Below, in pieces: positions 7,866 through 15,503 of a stretch of 16,262 nucleotides of DNA. Under the pieces are notes generated by a model, which searched no databases, was not told the origin of the DNA, and saw only the letters and a program-made list of their open reading frames with translations. Every line of letters begins with the position of its first letter. Positions within the stretch are counted from its first letter, which is position 1. Source of the DNA: Pseudomonadota bacterium (lineage in GTDB: Bacteria; Pseudomonadota; Gammaproteobacteria; Pseudomonadales; Pseudomonadaceae). The position numbers were made by a program, and so were the translations under genes. The DNA is taken from NCBI GenBank assembly GCA_023431055.1, contig JAEYXX010000040.1:1-16262 (forward strand), written 5' to 3'.

Positions 7866-8570
7866 TCAGAAGTCGTCTTCGACCTGGCCGTCCTTGATCT
7901 TGAACTCACGGCTCTGCAGGTAGGTGTTGCGGATGAAGATGTACTTGTCGCCGCTGATCAGGCGCTCGGCCTGCAGCAGGTTTGCACGAGTGTCGACCAC
8001 CTGAACGCCACGGGTGACATTACGGGTCGGCACATGATCCATGTACGGATACGGGGTCAGGAAGCTGTCCGGCACGCGACCGGCAGCATCACGTACGGTG
8101 CTGGGGCCGAGAAACGGGATGACCAGATACGGACCGCTCTCCAGGCCCCAGACGCCGAGGGTCTGGCCGAAATCCTCGCTGTTCTTCTGCAGGCCCATGT
8201 GTTTGGCCACGTCGAAGAACCCCAGCAGGCCGAAGGTGGTGTTGAAGATCAAACGCCCAGTGTCGACACCGGCATCGTGTACCTTGCCCTGCAGCAGATT
8301 GTTGGCCAGGTTGCCGACGTCACCGATGTTGCCGAAGACGTTATGCACGCCATCTTCGAGAAACTGCGGCGTAACCGCCCGGTAACCCTGCGCGATGGGC
8401 TTCAGCGCATAGGTATCGAGGGTGTCGTTGAAACGGAAGATCGGGCGGTTGAAACCTTCCCAGGGATCTTCTTCCGAAGCAGCCTGGCCCATGGCAGGCA
8501 CCAGGCTCAGGCCAACCAGGGCCATCAGGCCGCCAAGGCGCGCGATCCAGCGAGCACCGATCACATGCAT
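7866..8570 (-). CDS. mlaA: MlaA/VacJ family outer-membrane phospholipid-transport protein
   Basis: MlaA sits in the outer membrane, usually with a porin trimer. It removes misplaced phospholipids from the outer leaflet and hands them to periplasmic MlaC for return to the inner membrane. The 234-residue sequence carries the family signatures DPWEGFNRPIFRFND (35-49), GNIGDVGNLANNLLQGK, TTFGLLGFFDVA, SGPYLVIPFLGPSTVRDAAG, DTRANLL and SGDKYIFIRNTYLQSREF. It has a classical signal peptide (hydrophobic 11-26, cleavage after GQA at about residue 30). There is no lipobox and no cysteine anywhere, although E. coli MlaA is a lipoprotein. The start at 8570 follows AAGGAGA at good spacing. The gene stands alone; the other mla genes are elsewhere, as is usual. 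Confidence 0.93.
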   Translation of the reverse strand: MHVIGARWIARLGGLMALVGLSLVPAMGQAASEEDPWEGFNRPIFRFNDTLDTYALKPIAQGYRAVTPQFLEDGVHNVFGNIGDVGNLANNLLQGKVHDAGVDTGRLIFNTTFGLLGFFDVAKHMGLQKNSEDFGQTLGVWGLESGPYLVIPFLGPSTVRDAAGRVPDSFLTPYPYMDHVPTRNVTRGVQVVDTRANLLQAERLISGDKYIFIRNTYLQSREFKIKDGQVEDDF

Positions 8571-8627
8571 TGAAATCTCTCCTTGAGGGAAATAAGGTGG
8601 CCACCGCCAGCGGCCCGAATACCGCGT

Positions 8628-8633
8628 AGTATA
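8628..8633 (-). promoter_or_regulatory. -10 element of the mlaA promoter
   Basis: On the minus strand TATACT (5 of 6 consensus) occurs 57 bases before the mlaA start. No convincing -35 is found at 16-18 bases. The divergent thioesterase gene begins only 41 bases away on the other side, so its own promoter must be within this same interval. Confidence 0.45.
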
Positions 8634-8674
8634 AAGCCTGAAGGCCAGATTGGGCAGCATAGCGAAGAAAAGCG

Positions 8675-9085
8675 ATGACCGATAAAACCCTGCTGCACAC
8701 CGCACACATCCCCGTACGCTGGGGCGACATGGACAGCTATGGGCACGTCAACAACATCATCTACATGCAGTATCTGGAAGAAGCCCGCGTCGCCTGGTTC
8801 GAACTGGCCGGCGTGGCCATGAGCAACGTGCCGTTCGGCCCAGTGGTACTGCAGACCCAGCACACCTACCTGAAACCCGTGGTGCATCCTGCGACGGTAG
8901 TCGTGGAATTGAGGGCCGGTGCGGTAGGCCGCAGCAGCCTGATTATCGAGCACCGCCTGAGCACCACCGAGGATCCGCTGACGATCTACGGCGAGGGTTA
9001 CTGCAAGCTGGTATGGATCGACCACCAAAGCGGCAAGTCGGTGGCCCTGCCCGAGCACGTACGCGCCCTGTTCGCCGTCACCTGA
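8675..9085 (+). CDS. Hotdog-fold acyl-CoA thioesterase (4HBT/YbgC-FadM type)
   Basis: The 136-residue protein has the 4-hydroxybenzoyl-CoA thioesterase-like hotdog fold. Near the N-terminus RWGDMDSYGHVNNIIYMQYLEEAR contains the family catalytic Asp (D18 or D20), then H24 and N26-N27 of GHVNN. The fold continues through VVLQTQHTYLKPV and the long strands VVVELRAGAVGRSSL and YGEGYCKLVWID. It should hydrolyse an acyl-CoA thioester in the cytoplasm; the acyl chain is not deducible. The ribosome site is weak (GAAGAAAAG). It is divergent from mlaA and followed 62 bases on by the phosphonatase-like gene, so the two probably share a transcript. The positional PAO1 counterpart is PA2801, from memory. 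Confidence 0.88.
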   Translation: MTDKTLLHTAHIPVRWGDMDSYGHVNNIIYMQYLEEARVAWFELAGVAMSNVPFGPVVLQTQHTYLKPVVHPATVVVELRAGAVGRSSLIIEHRLSTTEDPLTIYGEGYCKLVWIDHQSGKSVALPEHVRALFAVT

Positions 9086-9147
9086 CGGTCATATTGCGGT
9101 CATCCGTTGCCGCTAGATTGGCCTGGGCCATTGCCACGGATGATCCC

Positions 9148-9864
9148 ATGCCCTCCCCCTGCACTGCCCTGATCTTTCAACTGTCCGGCTGCCTGGTCGA
9201 CTTCGGCGCACGCACCTTGCCCGTCGCATTGCAGCGCTTGCACCCACAGCGCACTGCCCACCCCATCGCCGGCACACCTCGACAAGCGCTGCAGGCTCTG
9301 CTCGGCAAGCCCGCTACGGCAGCACAGCTGCAGGCGCTGGAACAGATGCTTGGCCAAGTCGCGGACGAACATGCCGAGCTGACCCCTGGCGCCGCCGAGC
9401 TGCTGCAAACTCTGCATGACAACGGCACGCCGTGCGCCTGGCTGGACGATCTGCCAGCCGACGCCAGCTTGCGCCTGGCTCAGGCCCTGCCAGTTCCCAT
9501 GGCGACGCCAACCAATCGCCAGGCACGGCCATGGCCCGCACCTGACAGCTGCTGGCAGGCGTTGAGCCAACTGGGCGTCGAGCGTCTGGATGGCTGCATC
9601 GTCGTCAGCGGTAATCCGCTGTTGCTGCAGGCCGGGCTCAATGCTGGCTGCTGGACCATCGGCCTGGCGGCCTGTGGCCAACTGTGCGGCCAGGCCCCGG
9701 CGGACTGGCAGGCGCTGGACGCAGGCGAGCAGGAACAACTGCGGGCCGAGGCCACGCTGCAGCTCTATCGCCTGGGCGCGCATTCGGTGGTCGACCACCT
9801 GGGTGAGATCAAGGCCAGCCTCGACGATATCGGCCTGCGCCGCAGCAAGGGTGAAAAGCCCTGA
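9148..9864 (+). CDS. Phosphonatase-like HAD protein with degenerate active site (probable pseudoenzyme)
   Basis: This 238-residue protein keeps the frame of phosphonoacetaldehyde hydrolase (PhnX, HAD superfamily) but not its catalytic residues. Motif I should read DxAGT or DxDGT; here it is IFQLSGCLVDFG, with Q11 in place of the nucleophile Asp and S13 at the second acidic position. Motif II has no Ser or Thr (PCAWLDDLP, 95-103). The GRPxP-like element survives as ARPWPAP (126-132). Motif IV, normally VGDT, is VSGNP (153-157). The following AGLNAGCWTIGLA (162-174) and the C-terminal LGAHSVVDHLGEI (209-221) are strongly PhnX-like. The cap-domain Schiff-base Lys region (PIAGTPRQAL) appears to carry Arg. 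Hydrolysis is unlikely, and a binding or regulatory role is more plausible. The start at 9148 suits HAD alignment; its ribosome site is weak. It follows the thioesterase gene by 62 bases. Confidence 0.75.
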   Translation: MPSPCTALIFQLSGCLVDFGARTLPVALQRLHPQRTAHPIAGTPRQALQALLGKPATAAQLQALEQMLGQVADEHAELTPGAAELLQTLHDNGTPCAWLDDLPADASLRLAQALPVPMATPTNRQARPWPAPDSCWQALSQLGVERLDGCIVVSGNPLLLQAGLNAGCWTIGLAACGQLCGQAPADWQALDAGEQEQLRAEATLQLYRLGAHSVVDHLGEIKASLDDIGLRRSKGEKP

Positions 9865-9980
9865 GAGCTTGATCGGGATCAGGCAAAGACGGCGTGCTTG
9901 GATTAACCTTCAGGTACGGGCTGAAAACTTCCGGCGGCGCTGGGGGTCAATGCCTATGCCGATTCGAGAAGGAGAACTCT

Positions 9981-10247
9981 ATGCCCGCAAGCGAGCTGCA
10001 GCAGCAACTGGAAGCCCTCCAGCAACACCTGACCCAGGACACGCCGCTCAGTGAGGAAGAACGCGCATCGCTTTACCTGCTGACTCAGGAAATCGAAGTG
10101 CAACTGGCACGCGAAGCCGCAGCAGCGCCCGACGCCACGCTAGTCGATGGCGTCAATCTGGCGGTGGAACGTTTCGAGGCCAGCCATCCCACCCTCGCCG
10201 GCACCCTGCGCAATATCATGCAGACCCTGGCCAACATGGGCATCTGA
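9981..10247 (+). CDS. DUF4404 family small protein
   Basis: The 88-residue, mostly helical, acidic protein has heptad-like Leu/Gln runs (ELQQQLEALQQHL) and a conserved tail (LAVERFEASHPTLAGTLRNI, ending ANMGI) typical of DUF4404. It has no signal peptide, no membrane segment and no known function; small size and amphipathic helices suggest a cytoplasmic helical bundle or adaptor. The ATG at 9981 is fixed by AAGGAG 7 bases upstream. It lies 116 bases after the phosphonatase-like gene, so it may have its own promoter. An imperfect palindrome CTTGATCGGGATCAGG starts at 9868 in that gap. A small inverted repeat (GCCCTA/TAGGGC, 10250-10268) follows the stop, then the terminator. Confidence 0.78.
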   Translation: MPASELQQQLEALQQHLTQDTPLSEEERASLYLLTQEIEVQLAREAAAAPDATLVDGVNLAVERFEASHPTLAGTLRNIMQTLANMGI

Positions 10248-10282
10248 ACGCCCTACCGCAGATAGGGCCCGAGCACTCAAAC

Positions 10283-10309
10283 AAAATGCCGCCCAATGGC
10301 GGCATTTTT
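10283..10309. terminator. Bidirectional intrinsic terminator between DUF4404 gene and queF
   Basis: AAAATGCCGCC (10283-10293) pairs with GGCGGCATTTT (10298-10308) over a CAAT loop, with T-runs on both strands. It ends the rightward DUF4404 transcript and lies only 7 bases past the end of the leftward queF gene. Confidence 0.92.
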
Positions 10310-10315
10310 CATGGA

Positions 10316-11146
10316 TTACTGGCGCGCCAGGCGAGCATTGTCCGGGGTGATTGCCTCGGTGCTGCGGTACGGGTTGATATCCAGCCCACCGCGGCGCACA
10401 TAGCGCGCATAGACGGTGAGCGACTGCGGCCGCAGCAGGCGCTGCAGATCGAGGAAGATACGTTCCACGCACTGCTCGTGAAAGTCGGCGTGCTGGCGGA
10501 AGCTCACCAGATAGGCCAGCAGGCTGGCGTGATCCAGCGCCGGCCCCCGGTACTCGACCACCAGGCTGCCCCAGTCCGGTTGGCCGGTTACCGGGCAGTT
10601 GGATTTCAGCAAGTGGCTATGCAGGCTCTCCTCCACCACGCGGCTCGCGTCGCAACGCAGCAGCTCCGGCTGCGGCTGGTCGTACTGGCTGACGCTGATC
10701 TGCAGCTCATCGATGCACTGCCCCGGCAGCGTCGCCACACCCTCTGCCGACACCTCGCCCAGCGAGCGCAGGCGCACCGCCACCGGTTTGCCGGCCACCT
10801 TCGACAGATCCCGAGCCAGGGTAGCCTGCACCTCGTCCCAACTGGCGAACGCGGTCTGGTTAAGCGAGTTGAGATAAAGCTTGAAGGACTTGGACTCGAT
10901 GATGTTCGGCGAGTCAGCCGGGATGGCGAACTCACCGATGGCCACCACCGGCTTGCCGGACGGCAGCAGCCAGGACAGCTCGTAGCAGTTCCAGTAATCC
11001 ACGCCCCGATACGGCAGGCTGGCACCATCCAGGCCCAACTCCGCCCACTTGGTGGTACGCGAGATGGGGAACAGCAGCTCGGGACTGTATGCGGCGATGT
11101 ACTGGCTGGACTTGCCCAGCGGGGAATGTTCGGCGGGGTGCTGCAT
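10316..11146 (-). CDS. queF: NADPH-dependent 7-cyano-7-deazaguanine reductase QueF
   Basis: QueF reduces preQ0 to preQ1 with two NADPH, the last step before the base is inserted into tRNA on the way to queuosine-34. The 276-residue, two-module tunnelling-fold form matches the proteobacterial (E. coli-like) type. Visible are the NADPH/substrate motif ESKSFK (84-89), catalytic Cys184 in [30 protein letters not shown] with the substrate Glu, and [16 protein letters not shown]. The ATG at 11146 ([13 protein letters not shown]) matches the pseudomonad N-terminus; a TTG three codons upstream is less likely. The ribosome site is weak. It is transcribed on its own from a -10 at 11185-11180 and ends at the shared terminator. 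Confidence 0.97.
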   Translation of the reverse strand: MQHPAEHSPLGKSSQYIAAYSPELLFPISRTTKWAELGLDGASLPYRGVDYWNCYELSWLLPSGKPVVAIGEFAIPADSPNIIESKSFKLYLNSLNQTAFASWDEVQATLARDLSKVAGKPVAVRLRSLGEVSAEGVATLPGQCIDELQISVSQYDQPQPELLRCDASRVVEESLHSHLLKSNCPVTGQPDWGSLVVEYRGPALDHASLLAYLVSFRQHADFHEQCVERIFLDLQRLLRPQSLTVYARYVRRGGLDINPYRSTEAITPDNARLARQ

Positions 11147-11179
11147 GGGGCGCAATCCAGGGTGGCGAAAAACCGGGCG

Positions 11180-11185
11180 AGTTTA
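11180..11185 (-). promoter_or_regulatory. -10 element of the queF promoter
   Basis: On the minus strand GCTAAACTCGCCCGG contains the -10-like TAAACT 33 bases before the queF ATG. A weak TGCAGT lies 16 bases upstream as a possible -35. The short leader shows no preQ1-riboswitch-like pseudoknot that I can recognise. Confidence 0.4.
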
Positions 11186-11271
11186 GCGGGTTGGCCGTCC
11201 TACTGCATCCGCCGACCGAAGCTGAACGGTAATCCGTGAGAGGGCTTTCAGTTCGGGCATCCTGCATCCCT

Positions 11272-11291
11272 GCAGTCGTAGACGCGACTGC
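11272..11291. repeat. Inverted repeat downstream of the RND pump gene
   Basis: GCAGTCG (11272-11278) and CGACTGC (11285-11291) are a perfect 7-bp inverted repeat around a 6-base loop, 23 bases past the pump stop codon. No T-run follows on the minus strand, so it is not a classical terminator. It might stabilise the 3' end or assist Rho-dependent ending. Confidence 0.4.
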
Positions 11292-11314
11292 CGCTAAAGC
11301 CCCTCCTGGAGGAT

Positions 11315-14300
11315 TCAGACCGCCACCGGCTCCTCTTCGATCTTGCGCAGCGGCGCCCAGCGGCGCAGCAGCAGGTACAGCGTCGGGATCACATACAGGG
11401 TGAAGAAGGTACCGACTATTAGTCCGCCAACGATCACCAGGCCGATCTGCTGACGACTTTCCGCACCAGCGCCAGTGGCAATGGCCAGCGGCAACGAACC
11501 CAACACCATGGCGCCGGTGGTCATCAGGATCGGCCGCAGGCGCTGCACCGAAGCCTCGATCACCGCCTCGTGCAGGGCCCTGCCCTCACGTAACAGATGA
11601 TTGGCGAACTCGACGATGAGGATGCCGTGCTTGGTGATCAGACCGATCAGGGTCACCAAACCAATCTGCGAATAGATATTCCAGGTGCCACCGAACAGCT
11701 TCAGCGCCAGCAAGGCGCCGGCCATCGACAGTGGCACGCTGAAGAGAATGATCAGCGGATCGCTGAAGCTCTCGAACTGCGCTGCCAGCACCAGGAAAAT
11801 GAAGGCCAGGGCCAGGGCGAAGATCAGCAGGATGCCCGAACTGGATTCCTTGAAATCACGCGACGTGCCGGTGTAGTCATACTGCGTCTCCGGCGGGAAC
11901 ACCTCGCGCGCCACGCTTTCCAGGTGATTGAGCGCCTCGCCCAGGGTGTATCCGGTGCCGACGTTGGCGCTGATAGTCACCGCGCGCAGCTGGTTGAAGT
12001 GATTGAGCTCGCGCGGCGCCACCGTTTCACGCACCTCGATCAGGTTGGACAGCTGCACCATGCCACCGTCGCGGTCACGCACGTAGACGCGATCCAGATC
12101 CTGCGGGTTACTGCGGTCGACGTCCTGCAACTGCACCAGCACGTCATACTGCTCGCCATTCTGCTTGAAGCGGGTCACCTGACGGCTGCCGAACAGACTT
12201 TCCAGGCTGCGGCCGATCACCGACACATCGGTGCCAACGGCGGCGGCCTGCTCACGGTTGACGGTAATCTGCAACTGCGGCGAGTTGAGCTTGAGGTCGC
12301 TGTCCAGGCCCTCGACCCCCGGATAGTCGCGCATGCGCTCCATCAGTTGATCGACGTAACCCTGCAGTTCGGCGTACTCCATGGACGAGCGCACGACGAA
12401 GTTGATCGGCTGGTTACGCGCACTCTGCCCAAGCGGCGGGCGGTTGACCGGAGTGACGCGCATACCGGCGATATCCTGCAACTGCGGCAGCAACTCGTTG
12501 CGAATCTCGAACTGGTTACGCGAACGATCGCCCCAGTCCTCCAGCTTCATGAAGGAAATGCCCTGGGCCACGGTCGGAAAACCCGCAATGACCAGATAGC
12601 GATTGGTCTCGGGAATGCTCGCGTAAGCGGCCTCGACCTCACGGGCGTAGCGCGCTGTGTAATCGATGGTGGCACCGTCCGGGCCATTGAACACGCCGAC
12701 GATGGTGCCGGTGTCCTCGGTTGGCGCCAGCTCCGAACGCAAGCCACTGAAAAGCCAGGCGCACATCACGAAAGCGCCGAGCAACACGCCAAGCACCAGT
12801 GGCCAGGCATGCAGGGCGCGATCCAGGCTGTGCTTGTAGCTGTAGGTCAGGCCATTGAGGAAACCTTCGATCAGGTTGTACACGCGGCCGTGGCGCTGCT
12901 CGTGCGAGTGAGGCTTGAGCATCACCGCGCACATCATCGGCGTCAGCGTCAGTGCCACGAAACCGGAAACCAGTACCGAGCCGGCCAGGGTCCAGGCGAA
13001 CTCGGTGAACAGCTTGCCGGTGGTGCCCTGCATGAAGCCGATCGGGGCGAACACGGCAGCCAGGGTCAGGGTCATGGCGATCACCGCGAAGGCGATCTCG
13101 CGGCTGCCCTTGAAGGCGGCCTGCATCGGCTTCATCCCCGCCTCGATATGGCGGTGGATGTTCTCCAGCATGACGATGGCGTCGTCCACCACCAGACCGA
13201 TGGCCAGCACCATGGCCAGCAGCGTCAGGGTATTGATGGTGAAGCCCATCAGCGACATCAGGGCGAAGGCGCCGATCAGCGACACCGGAATGGTCACCAG
13301 CGGAATCAGTGTCGCACGCAGCGAACGCAGGAAGATGAAGATGATCAGGATGACCAGCGCCACCGCTTCCCAGATGGTGGTGAAGACGTTGTCGATGGAC
13401 TCGCGGATGAACTGCGAATTGTCGTTGGCCACGGTCATCTTCATGCCGTCGGGCAACAGCGCCTTGACGTCGTCCCAGGCGGCTTCGAGCCCGTCGGAGA
13501 TATCCAGCGGGTTGGCCGTGGCCTGCTTGACCAGGCCCAGGGTCACCGCCGGCAGGCCATTGAAACGCACCACGGTGCGCTCGTCACGCGCGCCCACTTC
13601 GGCGCGGCCGACATCCGACAGACGCAACAGATAGCCCTGCGAATCATCGAGAATCAGCTCGTTGAACTGCTCCGGCGTGCGCAAGTCGGTTTCCGACAGC
13701 ACGCTGAACTCGCGCTCGCGCGACTCGATGCGGCCTGCTGGAATCTCCACGTTCTGCCGGCGCAGAGCGTCCTCCACATCCTGCACGGTGAGGTTGTGCG
13801 CGGCGAGCTTCTCCGGGTCGAGCCAGATGCGCATGGAGAACGTACGCGCACCGCGTACCTGCACTTCGGACACACCGGGAATGGTCTGCAGGCGATCCTT
13901 GATCACCCGCTCCAGCACGTCGGTGATCTCCATCGCACTGTGCTGCTGGCTGTGGAAGGCGATCCAGATTACCGGCTGGGCGTCGGCCTCGACCTTCTGC
14001 ACGATGGGTTCGTCCACCTCGTCCGGCAGCAGGTTGCGCACCCGTCCCAGGCGATCGCGCACGTCGTTGGCCGCCTCGTCGGCGCTGCGGCCGAGGCGAA
14101 ATTGCGCGGTGATCTGGGTGTTTTCCGCACGGCTGATGGAGGTGACGAAGTCCAGCCCCTCGATACCCGACAGCACATCCTCTACCGGCTGCGCCACCTG
14201 CGATTCCATGATTTCCGGGCTGGCACCTGGATAGGTGACCTGCACGGTGACGATGGGCACGTCGATATTGGGGTATTCGCGCACGTTGAGGCGGTCGTAG

Positions 14301-14383
14301 GCCATCAGCCCCAGCAGCACCACGATCAGCGACAGGACGGTGGCGAATACCGGCCTGCGAATGCAGACGTCGGAGAGTGTCAC
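11315..14383 (-). CDS. RND efflux pump inner-membrane subunit (AcrB/MexB-like, HAE-1 family)
   Basis: This 1022-residue protein is a full-length proton-driven RND transporter of the inner membrane. It shows TM1 (about 10-28), the porter domain beginning YPNIDVPIVTVQVTYPGASP, and TM4 with the proton-relay pair D400-D401 in GLVVDDAIVMLENIHRHIE. The second half begins near 530, with TM10 Lys918 in GLITKHGILIVEFANHL and a closing 12th helix. All proton-relay residues are present, so it should be active. The start is GTG at 14383, overlapping the adaptor stop (GTGA), which implies translational coupling. It forms a tripartite pump with the upstream adaptor. No outer-membrane channel gene and no TetR, MarR or two-component regulator lies beside it, so an OprM/TolC-type channel encoded elsewhere is presumably shared. 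Substrates are unknown; it is a hydrophobe/drug-type rather than a metal-type (HME) pump by motif. Confidence 0.93.
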   Translation of the reverse strand: MTLSDVCIRRPVFATVLSLIVVLLGLMAYDRLNVREYPNIDVPIVTVQVTYPGASPEIMESQVAQPVEDVLSGIEGLDFVTSISRAENTQITAQFRLGRSADEAANDVRDRLGRVRNLLPDEVDEPIVQKVEADAQPVIWIAFHSQQHSAMEITDVLERVIKDRLQTIPGVSEVQVRGARTFSMRIWLDPEKLAAHNLTVQDVEDALRRQNVEIPAGRIESREREFSVLSETDLRTPEQFNELILDDSQGYLLRLSDVGRAEVGARDERTVVRFNGLPAVTLGLVKQATANPLDISDGLEAAWDDVKALLPDGMKMTVANDNSQFIRESIDNVFTTIWEAVALVILIIFIFLRSLRATLIPLVTIPVSLIGAFALMSLMGFTINTLTLLAMVLAIGLVVDDAIVMLENIHRHIEAGMKPMQAAFKGSREIAFAVIAMTLTLAAVFAPIGFMQGTTGKLFTEFAWTLAGSVLVSGFVALTLTPMMCAVMLKPHSHEQRHGRVYNLIEGFLNGLTYSYKHSLDRALHAWPLVLGVLLGAFVMCAWLFSGLRSELAPTEDTGTIVGVFNGPDGATIDYTARYAREVEAAYASIPETNRYLVIAGFPTVAQGISFMKLEDWGDRSRNQFEIRNELLPQLQDIAGMRVTPVNRPPLGQSARNQPINFVVRSSMEYAELQGYVDQLMERMRDYPGVEGLDSDLKLNSPQLQITVNREQAAAVGTDVSVIGRSLESLFGSRQVTRFKQNGEQYDVLVQLQDVDRSNPQDLDRVYVRDRDGGMVQLSNLIEVRETVAPRELNHFNQLRAVTISANVGTGYTLGEALNHLESVAREVFPPETQYDYTGTSRDFKESSSGILLIFALALAFIFLVLAAQFESFSDPLIILFSVPLSMAGALLALKLFGGTWNIYSQIGLVTLIGLITKHGILIVEFANHLLREGRALHEAVIEASVQRLRPILMTTGAMVLGSLPLAIATGAGAESRQQIGLVIVGGLIVGTFFTLYVIPTLYLLLRRWAPLRKIEEEPVAV

Positions 14384-15402
14384 GGCTGGCGCTCCCCGCT
14401 CTTGCTGCGCACCGCCAGCCCTTCGCGTACGCGCTGCCAGCCGGCACTGATGATGGTTTCGTCGCCCTGCAGGCCCTCGCGCACCTCTACCAGTCCATCG
14501 AAACGCTTGCCCAGCGTCACCTCGCGGCGCTCGACCTTACCGTCCACCAGCAGATTGACCAGCAGCTTGTCGCCCTGCGGCATCACCGCCTCCTCGGGAA
14601 TCACCAGCGCGTCGGGGCGCTCCTCGAGAATCACCGAAACGCGGACGAACTGTCCGGGGCGCAGGCGGCGGTCATCGTTGCCGATATGCGCGCGGATCGC
14701 CTGGCTGCGCCCGGCTTCGTCCAGGCGCGGGTTGATGGCGAAAATCTCGCCGCGAAAGCGCTCGCCAGGATAAGTGTCGAGTGTGATTTCCACGGTCTGG
14801 CCGAGGCGCACCTGGGCCACGGCCTTCTGCGGAATGCGAAAGTCGACCTTGAGCGGGTCGAGCACTTCCAGGTTGACGATGTTCTGGCCGGCGCTCAGGT
14901 AGTCGCCGACACTGGCCTGGCGCAGACCGAGCGTACCGTCGTAGGGCGCCTTGATCTGGGTCTTGTCCAGTCGCGCCTGGGCCAGTGCCTGGCTGGCACG
15001 CGCGGCCTGCAGCTGGCTCTGCGCCTCATCCAGCGCCTGGGCATTGCTGGCGCCGCGCTGGAAGAGCATCTGCGCCCGTTGGTGGTTTTTCTCGGCCAGA
15101 TCGAGGTTGGCGCGGGCCTGAGCGAATTCGGCGCGGGCAATGGCGTCGTCGAGACTGACCAGCAGATCCCCCGCAGTTACCGCCTGGCCTTCACGAAAAT
15201 GCAGGGTGGCCAGACGCCCTTCGATTTCCGGGCGGATCATCACCGACTCGTCGGAACGCAGCGAGCCGAAGGTGATCAGCTCGTCGCGCACCTCCATCTG
15301 CCGCACCGGCACCACCTCGACCATCGGCCCTTCGGCAGCCACTGCAGGCAACGCACAAAAGCCCAGCAACAGCCACGGAAGCACACGCAACAGCACGGTC
15401 AT
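14380..15402 (-). CDS. RND efflux periplasmic adaptor (membrane fusion protein, HlyD/AcrA type)
   Basis: The 340-residue adaptor links the RND pump to an outer-membrane channel. It has a signal peptide (hydrophobic 8-22, cleavage AVAA|EG near 23) and a lipoyl half-motif IRPEIEGRLATLHFREGQAV. An alpha-hairpin follows, from about EFAQARANLDLAEKNHQRAQ to LAQARLDKTQ, with the second lipoyl half IKAPYDGTLGLRQASVGDYL. The rest is beta-barrel and membrane-proximal domains (RLRPGQFVRVSV, VIPEEAVM). Although LGFC occurs at 13-16, Phe at -1 does not fit a lipobox, so it is probably a soluble periplasmic form. The start at 15402 has AAGGGG about 7 bases upstream; the frame extends further but without signal-like sequence. 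It is the first gene of the operon and overlaps the pump gene by 4 bases. Confidence 0.92.
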   Translation of the reverse strand: MTVLLRVLPWLLLGFCALPAVAAEGPMVEVVPVRQMEVRDELITFGSLRSDESVMIRPEIEGRLATLHFREGQAVTAGDLLVSLDDAIARAEFAQARANLDLAEKNHQRAQMLFQRGASNAQALDEAQSQLQAARASQALAQARLDKTQIKAPYDGTLGLRQASVGDYLSAGQNIVNLEVLDPLKVDFRIPQKAVAQVRLGQTVEITLDTYPGERFRGEIFAINPRLDEAGRSQAIRAHIGNDDRRLRPGQFVRVSVILEERPDALVIPEEAVMPQGDKLLVNLLVDGKVERREVTLGKRFDGLVEVREGLQGDETIISAGWQRVREGLAVRSKSGERQP

Positions 15403-15431
15403 GATCAGCCCCTTTTTCTTGGTAGAGGCGG

Positions 15432-15460
15432 AGTCTAACCGGCTGCAGCGTAACTGACAG
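15432..15460 (-). promoter_or_regulatory. Candidate promoter of the RND operon
   Basis: On the minus strand CTGTCA (15460-15455) and TAGACT (15437-15432) are 17 bases apart, each matching four of six consensus bases. Transcription would begin near 15425, about 23 bases before the adaptor ATG. No obvious repressor palindrome overlaps it. Confidence 0.4.
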
Positions 15461-15503
15461 GGGCGCAAGTTATTTCGCTATGTTTTTTCGCTCGCCGCCA
15501 CAA

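Noticed and set aside
8571..8705. 45-residue N-terminal extension of MlaA
   Set aside because: It would bury the signal peptide inside the protein and cross the predicted promoter; the ATG at 8570 has a good AAGGAGA site.
11147..11314. Possible preQ1 riboswitch before queF
   Set aside because: No compact hairpin plus A-rich tail pseudoknot was recognised on the minus strand; only a plain promoter-like -10 and a short leader are visible.
11597..14773. A 1058-codon open frame on the plus strand opposite the RND pump and adaptor
   Set aside because: It is an exact antisense shadow of the pump in very GC-rich DNA. Its product is rich in His, Gln and Arg with no recognisable domain, and the pump on the other strand has every family motif.
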